A DNA stretch of 14,475 nt from CAYYNP01 sp964472545 (GTDB lineage: Bacteria; Planctomycetota; Planctomycetia; Pirellulales; Thermoguttaceae), in contig CAYYNP010000261.1 in assembly GCA_964472545.1 (NCBI GenBank), forward strand, positions 1 through 14,475. Direction: 5' to 3'. This document shows positions 6,812 through 12,725 of the stretch, piece by piece (the first letter of the stretch is position 1; each line of letters begins with the position of its first letter). A model generated the notes under the pieces. It had not been told where the DNA came from. It searched no databases and saw only the letters and a list, made by a program, of their open reading frames with translations. Position numbers and translations under genes: made by a program.

Positions 6812-7630
6812 TCAACCTTTGCCCCCCGCTTCCGGCAAATCCCGCATGAACTCCTCCAACAGCGACCGCCACGGTTTCTGCCCGGCGAGTTGGCCGCCGT
6901 CGAGGACGAACGTTTGGCCGGTGATGTAGGAGGCGGCGTCGCTGGCGAGGAAGAGAAAGAGCGGGGGGATCTCGGAGACGTTGCCTACACGGCCGATGGG
7001 GACGTAGCGATCGGCAAACTCGGCGACGAACTCGTCGCTGTCGACGTCGTCGTTGATCGGGCTGCGGACGTAGCCGGGACAGACGGCATTGGCGCGGATA
7101 CCCAAATGGGCCAACTCGATGGCGATCGTCTTGGTCAACATAATCAGCCCGGCCTTGCTGGCGTTGTAATGGGCGTGCCCGAGCTCCGCGTCGAGGCCGT
7201 TCTTGCTCGACATGTTCAGCACGACGCCCTTTCGCCGCCGTGCCATGTATCGGCATACGCTTTGGGCCACGTGGAACGCGCCGGTGAGGTTGATATCGAG
7301 CGTCTTCTGCCACTCCTCCGCTGGAATCTTCAGAAACGCCGTGATTTCGCAGATGCCGGCGTTGTTTACCAAGACATCGATCGGCGCGATTGTCTCGACG
7401 CGATCGACCGCCGAGACGACCTGCGTGCGAACCGAGACGTCGACAAGGAGCGGGTTCACCGGCAAGTCGGCGTCGCGCCATTGGGCAACGGCCTGATCCA
7501 GCGCGTCGCCGTTGTAGTCGAACACGGTCACCATGGCTCCGGCCTGGCAGAAGTGGCGAACGATCTCCAGGCCGATCCCGCGGGCGCCGCCGGTCACCAG
7601 TACGTGTTTGTCGTCAAATCGTAGGTCCAT
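6812..7630 (-). CDS. Short-chain dehydrogenase/reductase, NAD-type
   Basis: Cytoplasmic Rossmann-fold oxidoreductase acting on an alcohol/ketone, most likely of a sugar or polyol; the substrate is not determinable here. The 272-residue product is a classical SDR: TGGARGIG (13-20) binds the dinucleotide, D38 ends the second strand and favours NAD over NADP, NNAG is at 89-92, and the catalytic tetrad is N114-S142-Y155-K159 in the YNASK context. The C-terminal substrate cap includes the late YITGQTFVLDGGQ. The start is ATG 7630, because GAGGA (7639-7643 on the given strand) sits 8 nt upstream. A TTG 15 nt further up is less likely. The gene starts 11 nt after the aminotransferase stop and its Shine-Dalgarno overlaps that stop, so translation is probably coupled. 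Confidence 0.93.
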   Translation of the reverse strand: MDLRFDDKHVLVTGGARGIGLEIVRHFCQAGAMVTVFDYNGDALDQAVAQWRDADLPVNPLLVDVSVRTQVVSAVDRVETIAPIDVLVNNAGICEITAFLKIPAEEWQKTLDINLTGAFHVAQSVCRYMARRRKGVVLNMSSKNGLDAELGHAHYNASKAGLIMLTKTIAIELAHLGIRANAVCPGYVRSPINDDVDSDEFVAEFADRYVPIGRVGNVSEIPPLFLFLASDAASYITGQTFVLDGGQLAGQKPWRSLLEEFMRDLPEAGGKG

Positions 7631-7641
7631 GCGCGCGTTCC

Positions 7642-8979
7642 TCAACTGCTCTCCGACACTGTCGCCCTAAACTCGTCTCGACAGGATACCAAGACCTCTT
7701 CGAGTACGTCCAGTGCCCGGTCGATCTCTTCGGCCGTGTGCTGGACGCTGTAGCCGTGATGGAACGGGCCGCCGCCGTAATCGTGGAAGTAGACGCCCCG
7801 TTGCCAGCAAGCCCGCAGAATCTTCAGAAACGCCGCGTTGTTGTGGCTGAACGTGTCCTCATACCGCCGGGCGGGCGTCGTGCGGCCGAGCAGCATATTG
7901 AACCTGGCCCCGTGATGCGGCACCACCATGTTCAGTCGGTGCGTTTGGATGATCCGGTCCATACGCTCGTGGAATTGCGATTCGAGGTGCCGCAGTGTTG
8001 CAAAGAACTCCGGCTTCATCGCCTCCCGCAGAAAGGCCAATCCGGCCAGGATCGGCACCAGGTGGGCGTTGAACGTGCCGCTGTGTGCCACCGGGCCGAC
8101 GGGCTGATACATATCCATGATCTCGGCCTTGCCGCAGAAGGCCGACAGCGGCAGCCCGCCGCCGAGCGATTTGCCGATCGTGCAGACGTCCGGAACGACG
8201 CCAAAATCCTCCTGCGCTCCGCCGAGCGATCGCTTGAATACCGATTGGATCTCGTCGAAAAAGAGGACGATGCCCGCATCGCGAGTGATCTCACGGGCGA
8301 ATTCGAGGTATCCCGGATCCGGCTGGATGCATGCGCAGTTGTAGTTGACCGGTTCGAGGATCAACATCGCCGTCTCGTGGCCGTGGCGTTCGACGGCGGC
8401 CTGAAGGGCATCGCGATCGTTGAACGGAATCGGCACGATCAGCTCCGCCAGTTGCTCGGGGATGCCCGGCGATTCGACGTACGGAAAACGGCGATTCTCG
8501 GCAAAGGCCGACTGCGGGGGATGTCCTCCGATGAAGATCAACTCGTGGTAGCCGTGGAAGTGGCCTTCGGCGCGCAGGATCTTGTCGCGGCCGGTGAACG
8601 CCCGGCAGACACGGATCAGGTGCAGCGTGGCCTCGGACCCGGCCGAGCAGAACCGCACGCGATCGGCGCAAGGAATGCACTCGCAGACCAGCCGGGCGAG
8701 TTGTTCGTGGTGTGGCGTTTCCAGGGCGTTGACGTAGCCCAACTCGGCCGCCTCGCGCAACGCCGCGTCGATCGCGGGATGCGCGTTGCCCAGCAGGCCG
8801 GCCCCGTGGCCGCAGGAGAAGTCGATATACTCGCGCCCCTCGATGTCCCACACGCGGCTGCCGCGGCCGCGGGAAACGTAAAACGGCGTGCCCAAGGCCT
8901 TATTCAGCCGGGTCGAGGAATTTACCCCGCCGGGCATCACCTGGCTGGCCTGTGCGAAGTGCGTTGCGTAGCTGGCCAC
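7642..8979 (-). CDS. Class III PLP aminotransferase, glutamate-1-semialdehyde aminomutase-like
   Basis: Fold-type I PLP enzyme that moves an amino group to or from a carbonyl compound. The 445 residues begin with the family's PGGVNSSTR stretch (16-24), then SAGSEA (112-117) for cofactor phosphate, DE at 242-243 for the PLP ring nitrogen, and the Schiff-base K270 in GKSLGGGLP. Length and motifs match the HemL-like branch, but its position in a cluster with secreted carbohydrate-type proteins and an SDR argues against the housekeeping haem enzyme. A sugar or small keto-acid substrate is an inference. The start is GTG 8979, since GGGAG lies 6 nt upstream. The reading frame continues to 9078, but that portion translates the hairpins of the leader. 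It is followed after 11 nt by the SDR gene, which is likely its pathway partner. Confidence 0.9.
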   Translation of the reverse strand: MASYATHFAQASQVMPGGVNSSTRLNKALGTPFYVSRGRGSRVWDIEGREYIDFSCGHGAGLLGNAHPAIDAALREAAELGYVNALETPHHEQLARLVCECIPCADRVRFCSAGSEATLHLIRVCRAFTGRDKILRAEGHFHGYHELIFIGGHPPQSAFAENRRFPYVESPGIPEQLAELIVPIPFNDRDALQAAVERHGHETAMLILEPVNYNCACIQPDPGYLEFAREITRDAGIVLFFDEIQSVFKRSLGGAQEDFGVVPDVCTIGKSLGGGLPLSAFCGKAEIMDMYQPVGPVAHSGTFNAHLVPILAGLAFLREAMKPEFFATLRHLESQFHERMDRIIQTHRLNMVVPHHGARFNMLLGRTTPARRYEDTFSHNNAAFLKILRACWQRGVYFHDYGGGPFHHGYSVQHTAEEIDRALDVLEEVLVSCRDEFRATVSESS

Positions 8980-8997
8980 GTCAATCTCCCATCGTAG

Positions 8998-9033
8998 GGT
9001 GCGTGAGACGCACCTTGGCGTCAAATGCCAAGG
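8998..9033. repeat. Two adjoining perfect hairpins in the aminotransferase leader
   Basis: GGTGCGT (8998-9004) pairs with ACGCACC (9008-9014) around a 3-nt loop. CCTTGGC (9013-9019) pairs with GCCAAGG (9027-9033) around a 7-nt loop. The two share bases 9013-9014. On the minus strand they lie between the predicted promoter and the Shine-Dalgarno of the aminotransferase gene. There is no T-run, so this is not a simple terminator. The first resembles REP-type palindromes; a regulatory leader is the alternative. Confidence 0.8.
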
Positions 9034-9050
9034 GACCGTCGCTCCTGCAC

Positions 9051-9078
9051 ATTCTGCCCGACAGACGGGCGGCGTCAA
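9051..9078 (-). promoter_or_regulatory. Predicted promoter of the aminotransferase-SDR pair
   Basis: On the minus strand TTGACG (9073-9078) and CAGAAT (9051-9056) are spaced by 16 nt. The spacer carries a perfect inverted repeat, GCCCG (9056-9060) and CGGGC (9066-9070), which could be an operator. Transcription would begin near 9044, giving a leader of about 65 nt that contains both hairpins at 8998-9033. It suggests the last two genes can be expressed apart from the rest of the cluster. Confidence 0.5.
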
Positions 9079-9197
9079 TTGCTCCTGGCATCGCTAGCCA
9101 AATCGTCCGCAACCCGGGTCCAAATAAGAGCCCTCCGAATTGCCCGCATCGACTCGGATGAGTCGCGATCCACTGGCAGCCGCTTCCAACTCTGCCG

Positions 9198-10358
9198 CTA
9201 CCCGTCCTCCCGTGTGCGCCGCCCTCGCACCCACTCGGCCGTCTCGCGATTGGCGCGGCGGATCGCCGCAATCGCAGTCTCGTCGGGCTCTTCCTGCTCG
9301 TTGCGTAGGCCACACTTGCGGCAGCGGTTGCGGAGATAGGCGCCGCAGAGGTGGAAACCGACGCAGCCGGAGAGCTCGCGCATCGCGGTGATCGTTTCGC
9401 AATACCACGTCGGGTCCTGCCCTCGGCTGCCGTCCGGACGAGCGGAGCGGCGCGACGAGTCTGCCAACAGGACCGGCTTGTCGACGAGCGTTTGCCAATG
9501 CGCCAGGTCTTCGCGAATCTGCTCCGTGGCGGCGAAGTGCTGGAAGCTGAGTATGTCGACGTACGGCGCGGCCGCCCTGACGACTTCTTCCGGCAGCGCC
9601 GCCCGGGCTTCGTAGCGGTCGCCGAGAATCAAGTGGTTCTTGTCGTAGCGGCAAATCGCGTCGTGCGTCACCTGGTAGTAACGGCTAGCCAACTCGAACA
9701 GCCGGCGCCGCCCCGATGCGGTCTCCAATCCGGCCGGATCGAACAGCGGCCCCTTCCACTTACTTTCCGCTCGCGTATGCACCCACGTGGGGCAGTCGAT
9801 GTAGAAGTAGCCGATCAACTTCGAGTCGGCAACGAATCGCGTGCAGTGCGCCCGAGCGACGTAGTCACACCAGTCCTCGAAGTCCTTGCTCATCAGGTCG
9901 GGATGCCGCGTTTCCGCCTCCCACTGATGGAAATCGGCAAACGGCAGCATATGACAATACGGCATGCCCAGCCATTGGTACTCCTCGAACGTGAAGTTCC
10001 TCGAATGGCGGTGATTGGTCTGCCCTCGGGTGACGACCTCCTGTACCCAGCCGACCGAATTGAAGCCCCAGTCCTGAAGGTCCGTCCGCACGGCCTCTTG
10101 TAGCCAGCGCTGCATGCTGCCGCCGTACTTCTCCCGCCAGATGGCGATATTCTCGGCGTAGCGCAACGTTGCCGGGTCGATGTGGTTCAGGCCGACGGAG
10201 AAGAAGCGCTTTCCTTCGGGCGTTACCAACCACCAGCGCCGGCCGAAGCGCTGAAGCCGAAAGAACTCCGAAGCCGGCTCGTCGGCCCAAATCGCACGGG
10301 AGAGCCCCAGCGTGCCGAGCGCGGCAGCCGCCATCCAACGGCGTCGGGAGATTCTCAT
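9198..10358 (-). CDS. Tat-exported glycoside-hydrolase-like protein, possible pseudoenzyme
   Basis: Exported protein of 386 residues. The N-terminus MRISRRRWMAAAALGTLG is a twin-arginine signal, with cleavage likely near residue 25. The mature part resembles clan A (beta/alpha)8 hydrolases, nearest in my reading to the GH50 agarase type: WWLVTPEGKRFFSVGLNHI (42-60), WGFNSVG, IGYFYIDCPTW (182-192), KNHLILGDRY (240-249) and KPVLLADSS (294-302). In that alignment the acid/base Glu after strand 4 is replaced by C189 and the nucleophile Glu by D300. It may therefore bind rather than cleave glycans, or use other residues. The mature chain has many cysteines, including CRKC at 346-349. The start at 10358 is 11 nt after the PQQ gene stop, with AGAAGG overlapping that stop. 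Family assignment is moderate; export is well supported. Confidence 0.72.
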   Translation of the reverse strand: MRISRRRWMAAAALGTLGLSRAIWADEPASEFFRLQRFGRRWWLVTPEGKRFFSVGLNHIDPATLRYAENIAIWREKYGGSMQRWLQEAVRTDLQDWGFNSVGWVQEVVTRGQTNHRHSRNFTFEEYQWLGMPYCHMLPFADFHQWEAETRHPDLMSKDFEDWCDYVARAHCTRFVADSKLIGYFYIDCPTWVHTRAESKWKGPLFDPAGLETASGRRRLFELASRYYQVTHDAICRYDKNHLILGDRYEARAALPEEVVRAAAPYVDILSFQHFAATEQIREDLAHWQTLVDKPVLLADSSRRSARPDGSRGQDPTWYCETITAMRELSGCVGFHLCGAYLRNRCRKCGLRNEQEEPDETAIAAIRRANRETAEWVRGRRTREDG

Positions 10359-10369
10359 GCGGCGGCCTT

Positions 10370-11605
10370 CTAATTGGCGCGGACGTCGAAACAGTAGAGA
10401 TTCGTATCGTAGCGGAGCAGCAGCCTGCCGTCGATCACGACCGGGTGGGCCCAACTCTTACCGGTGCCCTCGACGCTGAAGCTGCCCTTGGTCTTCGAGT
10501 GTTCGGCGGCCGGATCGACCAGCGAGGCGCGGCCGCCGGTGTCGGCGAAGACGTAGAGCATGCCGTCGCCGTAGCAGACCTGGCCTGCGCCAATGCCCTC
10601 TTGCCACAACGTCCGGCCGGTCTTCAGATCGACGCACACCAGTCCGCCTCGGCCTTTGCCGTACACCTGGCCATTGGCGACAACGTAGTTGCCCGGGTGG
10701 CAGTTTAGCTCGCGGTTGCGCCAGATCTCCTTGAACGACCAGGTTCCGGCATCTTGCTCGACATCGAGACACACGCTGCCCTTGCCGTAGCCGACGGCCC
10801 AGAAGAGCAGCCCGTCGGCGTAGGCCGGCGTAGGGACGTTGGCCGTATTGCGGACGGCGAACTCGTGCTTGTAGATCGACTTGCCGGCCTCGGCGTCCAC
10901 CACCAGTAGTCCGCTCTGCGAACCGTTGACGATCGCGGTCTTGCCGCCCTCGGTGATCGTCATGCACGAACTGTAGCCGGCCATGGCAGAGGCATCGGAG
11001 CGCCAGACGTCCTTGCCGGTGGTCTTGTCGAGGGCCACGATGGCGTTTTCGCCCCCCGGTGTGACGATCGCACGATCGCCCAGGATCAACACGCTCTCGG
11101 CATACTTCCAGCCGCCGACCCGGCCGCCCATCTCCGATTTCATGTCTCGCCGCCAGAGGGTTTGGCCGTTGGCCGCAGCGTGGCAGGTGACCAGCCCGTC
11201 GCCACCGGTGACGTAGATCCGCTCGCCGTCGACGGTGGGAGTCGACCGGGCGCCGCTGTACTTGCCGTGGCTACATTGGGGGCCTTGCGCCACGCGCCAG
11301 ATCGTCTGGCCGTTCAGATCGAGACAGATCAGCATCTGCTTACCGCCGGCGTTGCCGGTCGTGTAGATGCGTTCGCCGGCTACAGCCATCGACGACCAGC
11401 CGGGTCCCACGTCGTCCAGCTTCCAAAGCAACCTCGGGCCGCCCTCCGGCCACTGCTTCAGCAACCCCGCGTCCGGCGAGTGGCCGTCGCGATTTGGGCC
11501 CAAGAAGCCAGGCCAATCGGCCGCCACGGCTGCGGTACAAGTCAGGCAGAGTACCAGCAGAAGCCCTGCGGTAAGGGAAAGTTTTGGTGCCTTCGGTAAG
11601 GTCAT
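10370..11605 (-). CDS. Secreted PQQ-like beta-propeller repeat protein
   Basis: Exported 411-residue protein. A Sec signal peptide (hydrophobic about 9-25, AVAA before D30) precedes WPGFLGPNRDG, an N-terminal signature shared by many planctomycete secreted propellers. The rest is a run of PQQ/Kelch-like blades with the usual AxDxxTGKxxW ending: CLDLNGQTIW, CHAAANGQTLW, ALDKTTGKDVW, VVDAEAGKSIY and CVDLKTGRTLW. Such propellers usually act as binding or scaffold proteins; some are BamB-like. A PQQ-dependent dehydrogenase is unlikely because the length and the catalytic Asp/Ca sites do not fit. The start at 11605 is chosen because the signal peptide begins there; the frame runs further up to 11713 across a promoter-like and hairpin region. 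The downstream gene begins after 11 nt, so the two should be co-translated. Confidence 0.9.
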   Translation of the reverse strand: MTLPKAPKLSLTAGLLLVLCLTCTAAVAADWPGFLGPNRDGHSPDAGLLKQWPEGGPRLLWKLDDVGPGWSSMAVAGERIYTTGNAGGKQMLICLDLNGQTIWRVAQGPQCSHGKYSGARSTPTVDGERIYVTGGDGLVTCHAAANGQTLWRRDMKSEMGGRVGGWKYAESVLILGDRAIVTPGGENAIVALDKTTGKDVWRSDASAMAGYSSCMTITEGGKTAIVNGSQSGLLVVDAEAGKSIYKHEFAVRNTANVPTPAYADGLLFWAVGYGKGSVCLDVEQDAGTWSFKEIWRNRELNCHPGNYVVANGQVYGKGRGGLVCVDLKTGRTLWQEGIGAGQVCYGDGMLYVFADTGGRASLVDPAAEHSKTKGSFSVEGTGKSWAHPVVIDGRLLLRYDTNLYCFDVRAN

Positions 11606-11644
11606 GGTCGTCTCGTTTTCGGTCAATCGTGGTCGGATACAGTT

Positions 11645-11664
11645 GCGAGGCGACACCGCCTCGC
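11645..11664. repeat. Perfect 8-bp GC-rich hairpin in the PQQ gene leader
   Basis: GCGAGGCG (11645-11652) pairs perfectly with CGCCTCGC (11657-11664) around ACAC. It sits in the 114-bp gap between the DUF1080 and PQQ genes, just downstream of the extended -10 on the minus strand, so it would be within about 25 nt of the 5' end of that transcript. There is no T-run. A REP-type repeat or a 5'-end stabilising hairpin are the main options. Confidence 0.8.
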
Positions 11665-11675
11665 CATTCATCATC

Positions 11676-11684
11676 AATATAGCA
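11676..11684 (-). promoter_or_regulatory. Extended -10 element upstream of the PQQ gene
   Basis: On the minus strand TGCTATATT gives TG, one base, then TATATT (11676-11681). No good -35 is present at the right distance. Transcription would start near 11669 and yield a leader of about 64 nt beginning with the 11645-11664 hairpin. It may serve as an internal promoter of the cluster. Confidence 0.42.
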
Positions 11685-11719
11685 TTCGCCGGGTGTTTCA
11701 GGTCAGGGCGCATTCCCGG

Positions 11720-12427
11720 CTAGAATTGCCGCATGCGAATGTTGCGGAACTGCACTTTCATGGGCGGGCCTCGATGGACTTGCACGGCCAGATACCCCTT
11801 CGGCGTGCGCCGCGGGTCGCGGTCGACGACCTCGCACATCGTCACGCCGTTGATCTTCAATACGGTTTGCGTGCCGCGCGTGATCAGCACGTACTCGTTC
11901 CACTCCTCGTTGCGGACCTTTGACAGCAACTCCTTCGGGTCGCCGAGCGAGCCGGTCACGGTCCGTTTGCCGTCGCGGTCGATTTCCACTTTCTGGCCGC
12001 GTTCGGCCAACACGTTGCGCTTTCGCCACTCCATCAACACGCCGGTCCAGCGATGATCGGCCGAAAAATCGGCCTGCGGGCCGATCAGCGCGTCGCCTTC
12101 GGTGCTTTCTTCGCCGTGGAAATAGATGCCCGAATTCCCGCCGACGAGCCTAAACGCCAGCCGCAACTCGAAATCGGCCGGCTGGCCGTCTTGCCAGACC
12201 AAGAAGTCGTTGGCCTTCAGTTGCGTGGGCGAGGTGGTCTGTCCGGTGATCGCCCCGTCTTCGACCGACCAGATCGACGCGTCGCCCTTCCATCCGGTCA
12301 GGTCGCGACCGTTGAAGAGGCTGGTGAAGCCCTCCTCCAACTCCGCCGCCGCGAGACCGGCACACCACATCGCCGCCGTAACAGCCAGCAGGCCGCGTAT
12401 CGCCGTATGAGAGATAGACCGTATCAT
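11720..12427 (-). CDS. Secreted DUF1080 / 3-keto-disaccharide hydrolase-domain protein
   Basis: Exported 235-residue protein with a signal peptide (hydrophobic about 10-27, cleavage after AAA near residue 28) and a single jelly-roll DUF1080 domain. The landmarks are FTSLFNGRDLTGWKG (34-48), IWSVEDGAITG, a central GNSGIYFHGEE (97-107), EWNEYVLITRG, and the closing VQFRNIRMRQF at the very C-terminus. The domain folds like laminarinase/LamG lectins. Members are described as 3-keto-disaccharide hydrolases, but most of the many planctomycete copies are untested. Length fits a one-domain member. The start is ATG 12427 with GGAG 8-9 nt upstream. It is the first gene of the minus-strand cluster and diverges from the PhoD-like gene. 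Confidence 0.93.
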   Translation of the reverse strand: MIRSISHTAIRGLLAVTAAMWCAGLAAAELEEGFTSLFNGRDLTGWKGDASIWSVEDGAITGQTTSPTQLKANDFLVWQDGQPADFELRLAFRLVGGNSGIYFHGEESTEGDALIGPQADFSADHRWTGVLMEWRKRNVLAERGQKVEIDRDGKRTVTGSLGDPKELLSKVRNEEWNEYVLITRGTQTVLKINGVTMCEVVDRDPRRTPKGYLAVQVHRGPPMKVQFRNIRMRQF

Positions 12428-12511
12428 GCTGCGTTCTCCAAGAGGACGTCGGTTGAATTTGGGCCTTGCGCGAAGAGGCCGAGTGCGACGCGTGGCACGT
12501 TTGCATCGTGC

Positions 12512-12584
12512 ATAGTAGGCGTCTCGCTCCGCGAGACAGCCACATCTCGCGGAGCCCCATCTCGCGGAGCGAGATGGCTACTAT
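12512..12584. repeat. REP-like palindromic cluster (CTCGCGGAGCGAG family)
   Basis: Outer inverted arms ATAGTAG (12512-12518) and CTACTAT (12578-12584) enclose two hairpins. GTCTCGC (12521-12527) pairs with GCGAGAC (12531-12537) and CATCTCGC (12558-12565) pairs with GCGAGATG (12569-12576), each around a 3-nt loop. A third half-copy, CATCTCGCGGAG, lies between them (12543-12554). The paired, oppositely oriented layout is that of a REP doublet mobilised in trans by RAYT transposases; no transposase is in this window. It occupies the divergent gap 12428-12725 between DUF1080 and PhoD-like genes. Confidence 0.85.
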
Positions 12585-12611
12585 ACTCTCCCGCCTAGCA
12601 TATTGCCCGCA

Positions 12612-12647
12612 GAGGCCGTGTGCAAGTCGTGCGTGACGCATGGCCTC
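12612..12647. promoter_or_regulatory. Nested palindrome upstream of the PhoD-like gene, possible operator
   Basis: GAGGCC (12612-12617) and GGCCTC (12642-12647) are inverted arms. Inside is an 11-bp odd palindrome TGCGTGACGCA (12630-12640), the size and shape of a dimer-binding operator. It ends about 17 bp before a -10-like TAGAAT at 12664-12669 (plus strand), which has no good -35. A transcription factor site controlling the phosphatase gene is an inference. Confidence 0.35.
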
Positions 12648-12725
12648 GTGGCTCCACGGTCGTTAGAATGACCGACAACCCGCTTCGTCTCGGACGTGAT
12701 CGTATCTCCAGAAACGAGGAACACT

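Noticed and set aside
7642..8979. Calling the aminotransferase hemL
   Set aside because: Motifs fit the wider GSAM-like family, but context does not indicate haem synthesis and sequence alone cannot show the 2,1-aminomutase reaction.
7390..8997. Long plus-strand open frame opposite the SDR and aminotransferase genes
   Set aside because: Antisense shadow of well-supported genes, rich in R, G and V with no recognisable domain.
10370..11605. Calling the propeller protein BamB or a PQQ-dependent dehydrogenase
   Set aside because: No lipobox, no catalytic dehydrogenase sites, and the context is not outer-membrane assembly.
12512..12584. CRISPR-like repeats
   Set aside because: The copies are palindromic, in opposite orientations and without regular spacers; no cas genes are nearby.
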